This document shows positions 1 to 12,443 of a stretch of DNA of 64,000 bases, piece after piece. The notes beneath the pieces were generated by a model. It did not search any database and had not been told where the DNA came from. It was given only the letters and a program-made list of their open reading frames with translations. The stretch is from Cunninghamia lanceolata. Its lineage: Eukaryota; Streptophyta; Pinopsida; Cupressales; Cupressaceae. The position numbers and the translations under genes were made by a program. The stretch spans positions 10,422,501 through 10,486,500 of the forward strand of contig BSBN01000140.1 in the NCBI GenBank assembly GCA_027924645.1, in the 5' to 3' direction. Positions within the stretch are counted from its first letter, which is position 1. Every line of letters starts with the position of its first letter.

Positions 1-3000
1 GTGATTTTACGCAACATATCAGATGTTTGGTATCATTGAGATTCAAAACAAGTAGCCTATTCTAGTTTTAATGTGACAGCATTCTAAGTCAGGGCATGAA
101 CATTTTGATTTCATAGCATCACCGAATATAAATGAAGACTTGCAACTCTTGAAGATAAATGATAGATGTAAATAGAGAGGTATTGCTCAGAAGGTGTTAG
201 CATAGACAAGAAACAAGGAACTAAATAATGAAAGGAAAAGGAGTGATTAAATATCAAAATGATAGGGCTTGAGCTAAGATAAGAGCGGCATGCTAAAGAG
301 GATTAGCTTACAATGGAAATAGTACAGATTTCAACAATCATGGTGCCATTCACCATAGCCACCAATAAAAGGTTCACGGTCACCTCTCACATATAGGCAT
401 TTCAAATGGGATGCAAATGGTTTAAATATTGGCAAATCATAAATTCAAAGTCTCAAACTACAAATAAGAGTGCATAGCCATATAAGCATGTGCTATGGTC
501 TGAGGAGGACTATGCTCTATCATAGAATCCCCAGACTAAGCATGATAATAAAAGGCATAAATCGTTAAAAGAGGTGCAATCTGACATAGCACAGTCCAAA
601 TGAAAGTTTAGGTGCAATAATTAAAATTGATGTGGCCAATAATATGAAACATAGCCATACAAATTTTGGAGTCTTTAGTCATCCAAGAATAGTGCAACAT
701 CAAGTAAAGGATGATGGTCATGGTTTAGAAACCTTGACGGCCTCTGTCAAAGGGAATGGAGCTACATGTGAAAGGTGAAAGCACAATCTTTTCGGGGCTT
801 AGTCAATTTAAAAGCCTCAGCTTAGATACATGGGTTATGAGTCAAATCATAGCACCAAAGAGGTCAAGTATTAATAAATATGGTGCAGTGTGAATGATAA
901 GGCACATCCTTGAGTGAATGGTTCACCATCTAAAGGCTCATGAATAAGAATATGACACGGCTTACTTCAAGTTTTGGCACTACCTTAGCATATAATGGTA
1001 CTGTGGTAATGAAAAGGCATAGGCTATGAGTCTTAGAAGCTCCTCTCGGATGCATGCTGCCATTTTCTAATAGAGGCCATATCAAGATAAAAGCATAGCC
1101 ATATTCTACAATAGCGTGACTTCTCACTCTAACTCAACCAGTCATGATGGGCTCATCCTATAGAGCTTAAGTGTGATCGGCCTTAAACATCAAGTCTAGG
1201 CGCAACCATTTAAAGAGTGTATCCCCTCAAACTCAGACGCAGGTCATAATTGAAGGCATGCCGATCAATACATAGCTTTGAAGACTTGGTGAATTTCACT
1301 TGTTGAGTTTCATTGAAACCCATTAATAGCTGAGCACCGATTTCCAAAGGAGAATATATCATTTTTATAGTGTCTTGCATTCTCGTAGGAGCCGATTTAC
1401 ATTGGCAATGATTTCATTTTGAAGTGTATTTCATTGGCAACAATTTCTAAAGAAGTCCACCTAGTGTTCAAGTATCATTATTCAACAAAGACCAGCACGA
1501 CGTGAAGATTCAAATGAAGCATTAGAACATCAAGATTACATCCATAAAAGAATATAGTCACAGATAGAAATGTGGTGTAGATTTTAGAATATTAGTATAA
1601 GAAGGGGTGCAACCTTGAAGTTTCAAAGCACAAAGATGCAATATTAAAAGGAAATACAGCTAATCTCATATACATGTGGCACAGAGAGTCTCCAAGTTGA
1701 AAGTTGTGCAGCCATTTCATTGAAGGAAAAAGTAGATAAAGGAGGATCAACCTCTAAATAATGAAAGACAATCCATTTCTAGCAGTGATGCTATGCTTTC
1801 AATTTCAACATAGGCCAGTGATCATGGCATAAGCATAAGAGGAGATATGGTGGCCAGTCATATATAGAATAGGGTGTAGCCATAGAGCAATGCTGCATAG
1901 TAAAGTGTTAGGGTTTCAAAATATGCTGCATAGCCACCATTAGATCATATTCAAATAAATGGTTTCGACAAGGAGAGAAAGGAGCAAGTGGAGGCTGCCA
2001 GATGTCAACATGGCAGACATTTCAGGGGCAAGCAAGGAAATTCCATCTTAGAGTAGCATAAATGAGCCACGTGGAGCAAGCGGGAGGGAGATAAAGCATT
2101 TGTTTCATTTTATTAATCTCATAAAGTTGCTAATAGTTGTCACGTGAGCTCTAGGAAAGGAAATTGAATTATTAAATTAATGTGAAGCTCATCCAGTGGG
2201 GCCCCCCTCATAAAGGCTTAGCTTTGTTTAATAATATGAGTCTCATTATTTTAAGGTCACAGGAGAAGTAAGGTTTAAATAAGATAAATAAGAATATTTT
2301 ATTAAATGCTCTCATTTTATATGGTGGGTTCCTCCAAGGAGTAAAGCCAAGGATTTATTAAATGATTTGACTAAGAAGACTCTCCTATGCTCATGGGAGG
2401 TAAAGAAAGATCTAGCCCTAAAAAATAAAATGTAGCCCTAGTTTTATTTTCGATGCAGCCATAGAGAGATGGGCAGGAGTGAGTTTTTCATGCCACTAGC
2501 CAAAGATGGAGGCAAATGTATTTTTCATCTAGTTATAGCTATGAGAGTGAAATTGAAAGGAGAAGTTAACTAGGAGTTTTAGTTGCCAGAGCTAGAATCA
2601 GTGCCAGATTTCATGGGATTTTCAGAGATATTTTTCTGGGCAGTTGGCAAGGGGATCTTTAGAGATTCTCTATTTCTGTGTTATATAAGGATGGATCTGA
2701 GATAGAGAAGATAGTTCCATAGATCAGAGTTTTTGAGCAGCAAACAGAGATATGTTTTTTTCTTCAACAGTTGCCTCTCAATGCGGGATTTGAATGTAAT
2801 ATTTTGTGTAATTTATTTTTGCTTTTGTATTTTGTTCTCCTATCAAACAATGAAGAGAGATGGTGTTTTTGTGCAAATCTGGGTCTATTTCCTATTTCTT
2901 TCTTATTTCTTTTTGTTCTAGGCCTTCGTTGAATCCATTTTAAATCTGGGTAATTAATCATGCACCGTGCTCTTTAATTTTTCCAATGAATCATTTAGGG

Positions 3001-3225
3001 TTTGACATTGTGTTGATACTGGTTAAGTTTTAAATTTGGCATATCGCCATAGGATTAGGCATTTATTTTGCAATCTTGTTTCTTCTTCCCTTTCCCAAAA
3101 ACCCCATTGAAAAAGGAAGAGCTAGCTTCTTGAAAAATCTGGAGGTTGCTTCAAGGGTCAATCCCACATCTCTAAAGTTTCCCATCTTGGTGCTAAAACT
3201 CATGAAATTTTATACATCAATAGTT
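1..3225 (+). repeat. 5' LTR (long direct repeat, copy A)
   Basis: This copy matches 7080-10300 almost base for base from GTGATTTTAC to ATCAATAGTT, with scattered substitutions and small indels. The last shared base is 3225; after it copy A runs into a primer-site-like sequence while copy B runs into copia coding sequence, which fixes the inner boundary. The left boundary is uncertain because the window starts inside the repeat. It has no long ORF. Confidence 0.85.
2681..2689 (+). promoter_or_regulatory. TATA box in LTR copy A
   Basis: TTATATAAG lies about 540 bp before the LTR end, a plausible U3/R position. The equivalent site in copy B (near 9737) reads TTATAAAAT and is weaker. Inference from position and motif only. 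Confidence 0.45.
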
Positions 3226-3226
3226 T

Positions 3227-3243
3227 TTGGCACGTCTAGTGGG
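3227..3243 (+). other. Primer-binding site, Tat/tRNA-Arg type
   Basis: TTGGCACGTCTAGTGGG starts one base after the end of LTR copy A and resembles the TTGGCGCCGTCTGTGGG site typical of Tat/Ogre gypsy elements, with small differences. Reverse transcription would be primed here. This points to a Ty3/gypsy Tat relationship although no pol gene is present. Confidence 0.55.
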
Positions 3244-4004
3244 CTTGGAATCAAAGACTTGGGTCTTTGTTTTTGCTGAATCTTTGTCCTATATTTTGTG
3301 GTTTTGGTGGAAAATCACAAAAATATATGTTCATGGGAGCATGAATCTTCCACCTAGTGACTCTACTAGAGAATCTTTCTCAAATTTTTATTTTTGTAGA
3401 CCATGGCAGCCCCAGGTATGTATGTGCATCTAAACATTCTTGCAAGAAACTTGCCTCTTGTGACTTGGGATTCAAGTCTTCTTCTTTAGTAGCAGGGTCA
3501 GGTTCATGAAACAGCATGGAAATCTTTTCCTCATTTTCCTGGAGATGGCTCAGTTTCTCTTGCAGATCATATTCAAGATTTTACAAATTTGTGCACCATT
3601 CACAATATCACAACTGAGAATCATGCCCTTATATTGCCGGAATTCTCCCTCAAATGTAAAGAAAAAGAATGGTACAAAAGTTTGTAGCCCAGTTCAATCA
3701 CTAGATGGGACTTGCTTGGAGGACTCATCTACAATTAGTTCAAAGAGAGGATAGATGTTAGCTCACTTACCCAGAATCTTATTACCATCAAGAGACATCC
3801 AATAGAGAGAATGTGTGACTTCAATTGAAGATTTGATAAGGTATGGAAGAAATTCTTTGTTGATATCGGCCATCTCTAGTTTTTGCATTCTTATATTATT
3901 TAAGGGCTTTAGACCCTGATATCTCTATTATGATACAAGTCTTAGGAGGTGAAACCCTGCCCTAGTCATATAATCTTGCTATTAGAGTTGAAACTAACCT
4001 CATA

Positions 4005-5134
4005 GTGGCTGGTAAACTGCCTCCTCTACCCTTAAAACCACTGATGCCTCATGTAACTTACTTGTCTCAGACTCTTTCTTGTAGCCAAATGCATATAAAT
4101 TCTAGTCCACCCACCCTCCCTACTGATTTGTCAAATCAAGAGGAGATGAGTGTAGTAAAAGAACTCATAAAAACCCTCACCCATGAGATCAATGAGTTGA
4201 AAGATCAAGCCATGTGTTATGCTGATCCAATATCATGCCTCCAAGTTTGTATGAACTTCAATATGAATCTAGTCAAAAGATGTCCAATAATCTTGAGAAT
4301 TATGCTTTACAAGCCTCTGTATCTACAAACCAGTCCATAGGAATCACAGTTCAGGTTCTTTGTCATTTTGACATCAAAGAAAAATCAAGTCCCAAAGATC
4401 AAATTACAAGAAGAGAGGTAGCTCATATCTATTCCATATGTTCTTTTGACTATGAGCATTAGACACATGTGGCAAGGTGTGATTCAAAATTTCAGTCAAG
4501 TAGTGAAGAAGGTTCAAATAATGATGATGAATTGACTCTTCCAGAAGCTGAAAAGTACTTCAAGAGGGGCTTTGAAGTTGAAAAGTATTGGGTTAAGAGT
4601 GATGCCACATTTGTACCTCACCTTGAGGAAGAAGTTACAAAGGAAAATTTTGAAACTACAAATATAGACTGCCTTTATTTCTGCAATAAATTTTCACATC
4701 TTGAAAAAGATAGCACACAGATGCATAAGCATGATGAATGGAAGGGTGAGGATTTATTCTCAATTTTTGAGCAAGGGTATCAGATTCTAGATGCAGAAGA
4801 TCCCAACATTGAGCAAATGAATCGTTCATTTGCAAAGCCTATTGAAGGTGATCATAAAGAAAATTTTGAAACATAGGTAGATGCAAGAGCTGATTTGTTT
4901 TCTATTTTTGAAAATGGATATTCTCTTTTCCTTGATGAAGATTCATAGCTACAAGATGATGAAGTCCAAAGAGACATTTGCAAAAAAGAAGAGTCACACA
5001 TTGAGTCACATTATACACCCTTCTTCTTGCACGAAGCAATCCCAATCAGATTCAAGGTTGTAATTGGCACATCTGTCACCTACACACCTGGTTTAATACT
5101 ATCATGGGTCATGATCTTGTTAAAGAACCTGTAA
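4005..5134 (+). pseudogene. Decayed ORF of unknown function inside the LARD-like element
   Basis: I do not recognise this protein. Reading starts near 4005 (a lysine/glutamate-rich stretch around 4150-4220), changes frame near 4234, and then stays in one frame to the TAA at 5132-5134, interrupted by TAG at 4460, 4874 and 4946. The middle is acidic, with runs of E, S and D (4495-4560). A motif of the form DLFSIFExGY occurs twice, near 4750 and 4900, so the coding reading is probably real and includes an internal duplication. There are no zinc knuckles or protease or RT motifs. Its position behind the primer site suggests a gag-proximal or accessory ORF of a non-autonomous element. Confidence 0.45.
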
Positions 5135-5884
5135 AAGAGGTCACTCTTGAAGTTCTATTAATGGAAGCTTTCCAATGCAAGTAGAGAAGTGACCTTCAAC
5201 ATTTGATTTTCCCTTCCCACCCACCACTAATGCCAAGGATGAACCTCCAGAATACCAGAAGCCAAAAAGGTACAAGTTCCTGATATTTTTCTTCATGCAT
5301 TTTATTTGGTCAATTCTCAATTTGATATGGATTCACTTGAGTAACATTGTTAGATCCAATAGTTATTTTGTTGTCTTGATAAATGGACATATCCCCATTA
5401 GTTTAAGTGAAGTGTAAATTAGTTCCAGTGTTTAGAATAAGTCACGACAGTAGCATTAGTTTTCAGATTTAGTTGTTTTTTTTCAATGAGTTTCGGTTGC
5501 AACTATGAGGATGTATGGTTAGTTTATGTGGTACAGTTTAATGTGTCAATTTCAAAGGTTCAGCCCTATGTTAGTGTCTCAGATTTAGTGGTTAGTTTCA
5601 ATTGTTTTCAGTTAAGGAAGGTGTTTAGTTCAGCAGTGTTTCATTTCAGCTTCATACATCTTCAAGGAAGTTTGCATCAGTTTTGCTTGCCATTGTTGGC
5701 TACAGATGTGTCTTCAAAAGATGGTGGTTTTTGTGTTAGATACTTGACTCTATTTGTCAAATGGACAAGTCACTAATTTGAAAAACTAGAGATTCTAGGA
5801 TTCAAGGTGTAAATGTACCAAGATGAGTCCACTTAAGGTGGAAGTTTTGGACTTAGAAAAGAACTTGAAAATGGGTAAGCCAAA

Positions 5885-6095
5885 ATTGGATGCCGCTTTT
5901 TATGAAACGGGATCCCTTTATGCTTCAGGATCCTGAGCCAAAAGTAGGATCCCATATTTTGAAATGGGATCCCATTTTGAAACGGGATCCTGTTTTGATC
6001 CGAGCCAAAAGCGGGATCCCATATTTTGAAACGGGATCCTGTTTCGAAACGGGATCCTGTTTTGAAACAGGATCCTATTTCTAGAATGAGATCCC
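5885..6095 (+). repeat. Short interspersed array of GGGATCC-containing units
   Basis: About a dozen copies of GGGATCC or GGATCC occur every 15-25 bp, joined by AAACGGGATCCTGTTTTG-like units. The core is palindromic, and the stretch is free of stops in one frame on each strand, which follows from repetition rather than coding. It lies in the untranslated 3' half of the LARD-like internal region. Confidence 0.8.
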
Positions 6096-7079
6096 GTTTT
6101 ATAAAATTTGAATTTCCAACACAATTTTCGCTATGGGTTTTGGGTCAGAAAAAGGGCTTGGGAACCCGACCCTTGGCTTTGGACCTGGTTTGACCTACAA
6201 GTTGAAGGTTATGTCAATGTCACAACAAAATAGTGACTTTGGGCATATGTCTGAAGGCCTTTTTTGCAGAATTTTTTATGAAATTAAAACCCATTATAGA
6301 TGAGACAGTGTCGATTCCAAATATGTAACTTTTTATACAATTGGATTACTTTTTCTATTTTTCAATTAATTTATAATGAAATGGGTCTATAAACTTAAAT
6401 TATCAGGGATTTTTAATATTTTAATAACATTTTATCAAAATAATTTTTTGTAAAAAAAATTGTATGAAAAATGTACTTCAGACAATTCTTTTCAATTTGA
6501 AAAAAAATTCAAAAAAAGATAAGTTTAGGTCATCTTATGCATGACGTACACGATAATTTTTTAAAACACAAAAAATGGCCAATAAAAAATGAACACAAAA
6601 AAATATATTAAATAAAAAATTATAAAAAATATGGAAAAAGTGCTTCAGTGAGTTACAAATCTTTTCCCAAAAGGATTTAGAAAACTATGATTATTTAGGT
6701 CAAAATATGGATGACATACACGTGCATGGTATAGTAAAAAAAAAGTGACTTTTAAATAGTGGTTTTTATAAACGCCTATTAAAAATCAATTTGTATCATC
6801 TGGGTATTAAAAAAAATTACATATTTGGAAATTAGACTCCAAGTACTACATTTCATATTTACTAACTTTTTCCAAGATTCCACCTTTAAGTGCTTCAAAT
6901 CTTTAGGTCAAATGTGACAAATTTTGAAAATCAGGGAAAAGACTCACTTTTTGGCCACAAAGTGGACTCAACTTCTTGCACACACCCCAAGTGAGCAGGC
7001 TCACTTTCCCATCTAGTTGCCAAGAACTAGTGAGGAATTTTTACACCATTTCAAAATTTTGATGCATATTAAATTTGTG
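6096..7079 (+). other. Non-coding 3' part of LARD-like internal region
   Basis: AT-rich sequence with many stops on both strands. A motif like TTAGGTCA...GACGTACACG recurs (near 6527 and 6700). I could not find a convincing polypurine tract directly before 7080, so the true start of the 3' LTR may lie somewhat to the left. Confidence 0.5.
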
Positions 7080-10000
7080 GTGATTTTACACAACATATCG
7101 GATGTTTGGTATCACTAATATTCAAAAAAAGTAGCCTATTCCAGTTTTAATGTGTTAGTATTCTAAGTCAGGGCATGAATATTTTGATTTCATAGCATCA
7201 TTGAATATAAATGAAGGCTTGCAATTCTTGAATATATACGATAGATGTAAATAGAGAGGTATTTCTCAGAAGGTGTTAGCATACACAAGAAACAAGGCAC
7301 TAAATAATAAAAGGAAAAGGAGTGATTAAATATCAAAATGATAGGGCTCGAGCTAAGATATGAGCGGCCTGCTAAAGAGGCTCAACTTACAATGAAAATA
7401 GTGCAGATTTTAACAATCATGGTGCTATTCACCATAGCCACCAATAAAAGGTTCACGATTGCCTCTCACATATATAGGCATTTCAAATGGGATCCAAATT
7501 GTTTAAATATTGGCACATCATAAATTCAAAGTCTCCAACTACAAAAAAGAGTGTGCAGCCATATAAGCATGTGCCACGGCCTGAGGAGGACTATGCTCTG
7601 TCATAGCAGTGCTAGACTAAGCATGATAATAAAAGGCATAACTCATTAAAAGAGGTGCGGTCTGACATAGCACAGTCCATATGAATGTTTAGGTGCAACC
7701 ATTAAAATTGATGCAGCCAATATTATGAAACATTGCCATACAAATTTTGGAGTCTTCAGTCATCCAAGCATAGTACAACATCAAGTAAAGGATGATGGTC
7801 ATGGTTTAAAAACCTTGATGGCCTCTGTCAAAGGGAATGGAGCTACATGTGAAAGTTGAAAGCACAAGTTTTTCGGGGATCGGTCAATTCAAAAGTCTCA
7901 GCTTAGATACGTGGGTTATGAGTCAAATCATAGCACCAAAGAGGTCAAGTATTGATAAATATGGTGCAGTGTGAATGATAAGGCACATCCTTCAGTGAAT
8001 GGTTCAGCCTCTAAAGGCTCATGAATAAGAATATGACACAGCTTACTTCAAGTTTTGGCACTGCCTTAGCATATAATGGTACTGTGGTAATGAAAAGGCA
8101 TAGGCTATGAGTCTCAGAAGCTCCTCTCAAATGCATGTTGTCATTTTCTAATAGAGGCCATATCAAGATAAAAGCATAGCCATATTCTACAATAGCACGG
8201 CTTCTTGCTCTAACTCAGCTAGTCATGATGGGCATGGCCTACAGAGATTAAGTCGGATCGGCCTTAAATATCAAGTCTAGGCACAACCATTTAAAGAGTG
8301 TAGCCCCTCAAACTCGGACGCAGGCCATAATTGAAGGTGTGCAAATAAATACATAGCTTTGAAGACTTGTTCAATTTCACTTGTTGAGTTTTATTGAAAT
8401 CCATTAATAGTTGAGTGCCAATTTCCAAAGGAGAATATATCATTTGTATAGTGTCTTGTGTTCTTGTAGGAGCCGATTTACATTGGCAATGATTTCATTT
8501 TTAAGTGTATTTCATTGGCAAAATTTTCTAAAGAAGTCCGCCCAGTGTTCAAACATCATTATTCAAAGAAGACCAACACAGCTTGAAAATTCAAATCAAG
8601 CATCAGAACATCAAGATGACATCCATAAGAGAATATAGTCACAAATAGAAATGTGGTGTAGATTTTAGAATATTAGTATAAGAAGGGGCTCAACCTTGAA
8701 GTTTCAAAGCACAGAGCTACAATATTAAAAGGAAATGCAAGTAATCTCATATACGTGTGGCACATAGAGTCTCCAAGATGAAGTCGTGCAGCCATTTCAT
8801 TGAAGGAAAAAGTAGATAATGGAGAATCAACCTCTAAATAATGAAAGACAAGCTACTTCTAGCAGTGATGCTATGCTTTCAATTTCAACATAGGGCAGTG
8901 ATAATGGCATAAGCATCAAAGGAGATATGGCGGCCAAACATATATAGAATAGGGCGTAACCACAAAGCAATGGCACAAAGTAAAGAGTTAGAGTTTCAAA
9001 ATATGTTGCATAGCCACCATTAGATCATAATCAAATCAATGGTTCTAACAAGGAGAGAAAGCAGCAGGCGGAGGCTGCTAGATGTCAACATGGCAGGCAT
9101 TTCAGGGGCAAGCAAGGAAATTCCATCCTAGATGAGCGTAAATGAGCCACATGGAGCAAGCGGGAGGGAGATAAAGCAGTTGTTTCATTTTATTAAACTC
9201 ATAAAGTTTCTAATGGTTGTCATGTGAGTGCTGGGAAAGGAAATTGAATTACTAAAATAATGGGAAGCTCATCCAGTGGGGCTCCCCTCATAGAGGCTTA
9301 GCTTTGTTTAATAATATCAGTCTCATTATTGTAAGCTCACAGGAGAAGGTTTAAATAAAATAAATAAGAATATTTTATTAAAGCCTCTCATTTTATATGG
9401 TAGGTCCCTCCAAGGCGTAAATCCAAGGCTTTATTAAACAATTTGACTCATAAGACCCTCATATGCTCACAGAAGATAAAGAAAGATGCAACCCTAGTTT
9501 TATTTTTTATGCAGCCACAAAGAGATGGGCGGTAGTGAGTTTTTCACGCTGCTAGCCAAAGATGGAGGCAAATGCATTTTTCAGCTAGTTATAGCTATGA
9601 GAACGAAACTGAAAGGAGAAGTAAACTAGGAGTTTCAGTTGCCAGAGCTAGAATTAGTGCCAGATTTCATGGGATTTTTAGAGATATTTTTCTAGGTAGT
9701 TGGCAAGGGGATCTTCAAAGATTCTCTATTTATGGGTTATAAAATGATGGATCTGAGACAGAGAAGATAGTTCCACAAAGATACATAGTTCCATAGATTA
9801 GAGTTTTTGAGCAACAAACAGAGATATATTTTTTGCCTCAGTAGTTGCCTCTCAATGAGGGATTCAAATGTAATATTTTGTGCAAGTTATTTTTTCTTTT
9901 GTATTTTGTTCTCTTGTCAAACAATGAAGAGAGATGGTGTTTTTGTGTGGATCTGAGTCTATTTCCTATTTCTTGCTTATTTATTTCTATTCCAGGCCTT

Positions 10001-10300
10001 TGTTGAATGTATTTTAAATACTGGGTAATTAATCATGCACCCCGCTCTTTAATTTTTCCAACGAATCATTTAGGGTTTGACATTGTACTAATACTGGTTA
10101 AGTTTTAAATTTGGTGCATCACCACAGGATTAGGCATTTATTTTATAATCTTGTTTCTTCTTCCCTTTCCCAAAAACCCCATTGAAAAAGGAAGAGCCAG
10201 CTTCTTGAAAAATCTAGAGGTTGCTTCATGGGTCAATCCCACATCTCTAAAGTTTCCCATGTTAGTGCTGAAAATCGTGCAATTTTATACATCAATAGTT
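7080..10300 (+). repeat. 3' LTR (long direct repeat, copy B)
   Basis: Second copy of the ~3.2-kb repeat, matching 1-3225 throughout. It ends at ATCAATAGTT (10300), after which copia RT sequence starts immediately. The left boundary is set only by where comparison with copy A becomes possible. Confidence 0.85.
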
Positions 10301-11063
10301 CATTTGCCAAAGGAAAAAAGGTCATAGGTTGCAAGTGGGTCTTCAAGAAGAAGCTTAGAGTAGACGATTGACTAGAGAAGTGCAAGGCTATATTGGTAGC
10401 CAAGGGCTACTCCGAGAAAGGGGAAGTTGATTTTGGTGAAATTTTCTCTACTATTGCTAAATGAACCTCTATTAGATTTCTTGTTGTAGCTTTTCACTGG
10501 GAAATAGAGAAAATTAATGTTAGGACTACATTCTTGCATGGAGATCTTGGAAAAGGAATTTACATGCAACAACCTATAAGTTTTGAAGTAAAAGGGAAAG
10601 AACATTGGGTTTGCAATTTGAAGAGGTCTCTTTATGGTCTGAAACAGTCCCCTAGAATGTGGTACCTAAAATTTGATTCATTTGTGTTGAAATTGGGTTT
10701 TATTAGAAGTGAGGAGAATAATTGTGTGTACATTCATTGTATTGATGATTCTATTCTGATCTTTGCATTGTAAGTTGATGACATGTTATTTTCCAACAAT
10801 ACTAAGGGTATGATCAGTAAGTTGAAAGCCCAACTTTTGTTAGTGTAGGTTTTTTATTCCTTATTATAAGGTTTTTCCTATACATTTATTTAAGCTTGCT
10901 TAGGTTAATAAAGCATGTCTTATTATGTGAGTGGTTGCGAGGTGTCACCTTCCTACATGTGAGCACCCATTAGCTATCTTTGGGAAGATGCTTTGCTATC
11001 TTTAGTCCAATAGATGGTTGCTCCTCATTGGTTGGTGTTGCCACCTCCTCCCTCTCTGTGGTC

Positions 11064-11070
11064 TATATAA
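11064..11070 (+). promoter_or_regulatory. TATA box of TRIM-like element
   Basis: TATATAA, 187 bp before the presumed LTR end, in a suitable U3 context. Confidence 0.5.
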
Positions 11071-11250
11071 GCATGCTACCTAGCTTGTATTTTCATTCGA
11101 TATTGGAGATAGTTATCTGATGCTATTTTGCCATTTGAGCATTTCACATCAATCTCATGGTATCGCTATTATTATTTTTTGCATTTATAGTTTATGTTTC
11201 TAACTCTTTCAATTGATTTTGGGTTATAATCTGTTTTATGGATTTTAACA

Positions 11251-11262
11251 TGTTATCAAAGC
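11251..11262 (+). other. Primer-binding site of TRIM-like element
   Basis: TGTTATCAAAGC directly follows the LTR-like end TTAACA and differs from the usual plant TGGTATCAGAGC at two positions. Confidence 0.6.
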
Positions 11263-12432
11263 ATAGGTTATCGGTTTGAGTCCCTCGAGCCCTCAACCCT
11301 TCCTCCGTGTAAGCTCAGCTTATCAACGTGGTATGTAGTGGATACAAATCCCACATGGTACGTGGTTGTATCCGGCTCCATCGTGTGGGGGGGTGTTGGC
11401 GTAGTGACTATATCAACGATGAGATCCCTCTTCACCACTAGTACATGCTTTTGGTGTGACAGTAAATTCTACAACTTTCAGGTGCATTCAAAATGAAGGA
11501 TCTTGGAGCTGCCAGGTATATTTTGGGGATGGGGATCAAAAGGGGTAGAGGTAAAAAAAACTTTGGTTATCTCAAAGTATGTAAACACCATTTTGTAGAG
11601 ATTTAGTATCCAGGACTATAACCTAGTTAGAGTTCCTTTACTTGTTGGTACTAATCTTTTACTAGATATGTGTCCTAAAAATGAGGATGATTTAAAGGAT
11701 ATGTCTAATGTGCCATATCTTAGTGTTGTAGGGAGTTTGTTGTATGCAATAGATTGCACTAGACCAAATATTGCCAAGTAGTGGGAGTTTTGAGCAAATT
11801 TATGTCTAACCCTAGTAGACAACATTAGAATTATGCAAAGATGGTGTTTAAATATCTAGAAAGTACTCTTGATTATTGTTTGGTTTATTCTGGTACTGAC
11901 AGTGCTGACAAAACTTTGGACATACATGGATTTGTTGATGCAGATTGAGCAGGTGACTTGGATAGTCGAAGGTCTACTAGTGGCTATGTATTTACTTTGT
12001 TTGGTGGAGCAGTGAGTTGGATGAGCAAAAGCTAGCCCATGATTGCCTTATCCACAACTAAAGTAGAGTATATGGGTACTAGCCATGTATCTAAGGAGGT
12101 AGTTTGGTTGAGGAGATTGTGTAGAGGTATTCATTTTGATTGGACGATCACTCAAATTGGTTGTGATATCCAAAGTGCTATTTGTCTAGTGAAGAATCCT
12201 ATGTATCATGCTCGGACTAAGCATGATGATCTATAGTATCACTTTGTTTGAGAAATGTTTGTAAGTGGACTGATTGAGCTGAAGAAGGTAGACACTTAGG
12301 AGAATGTGGCATATGCTTTGACCAAGCCTTTAAGCACAAAAAAATTTGCTTGGTGCAGAGAGGCCACGACCCTTGCTTCTAGTGCCTGATTATTTTATGG
12401 TTTTCCTATGGGTGTTTATAATGTATGATGTC

Positions 12433-12443
12433 AAGTGGGAGAA
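12433..12443 (+). other. Polypurine tract of copia element 1
   Basis: AAGTGGGAGAA lies directly before the LTR start TGTAAGG, the usual place and form of a copia plus-strand primer. Confidence 0.7.

Larger units (their letters stand above)
1..10300 (+). mobile_element. LARD-like LTR retroelement with ~3.2-kb LTRs
   Basis: Two long direct repeats (1-3225 and about 7080-10300) flank a 3.85-kb internal segment that has a Tat-type primer-binding site but no protease, RT or integrase. This is the architecture of a large non-autonomous LTR derivative. Its right end abuts, without spacer, an in-frame point in a copia RT region, so the element (or a rearrangement at its edge) interrupts that copia copy. 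The 5' boundary may lie before the window, and the target duplication cannot be tested. By eye the repeats differ by several percent, so this is an older insertion than the copia at 14006. Confidence 0.75.
10838..11473 (+). mobile_element. TRIM-like non-autonomous LTR element with 5-bp TSD ACTTT
   Basis: The segment starts TGTTAGTGTAG, ends TTCTACA and is flanked by ACTTT on both sides (10833-10837 and 11474-11478). Removing it with one duplication rejoins the copia RT reading in frame. Inside are a TATA box, a tRNA-iMet-like primer site at 11251 (TGTTATCAAAGC, 10 of 12 matches) and a G-run at 11387-11393 directly before a second TGTTGGCGTAG. The 5' LTR would be 10838-11250. The 3' LTR (11394-11473) is only about 80 bp and matches the first just at its ends, so it is probably internally deleted. 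No ORF. Confidence 0.75.
10301..12390 (+). pseudogene. Copia element 1 RT-RNase H remnant
   Basis: Coding similarity starts at once with the copia RT motif IGCKWVFKKK (10330-10360), continues through TFLHGDL (10527) and SLYGLKQSPRMWY (10627-10665), the VDDM active-site box (10774), KMKDLGAA (after the inserted element, 11493-11516), the RNase H box DAD-stop-AGD (11938-11958) and the SWMSK/STTKVEYM region (12014-12052). The first catalytic Asp of RT reads Asn (INVRTTF where family members have a DVK-type motif). The residue before VDDM is a stop, and several more stops and at least one frameshift follow (11600-11800). It is a dead fragment. Confidence 0.85.

Noticed and set aside
5890..6124. 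Open frames on both strands over the GGATCC array
   Set aside because: Product of short repeats without stop words.
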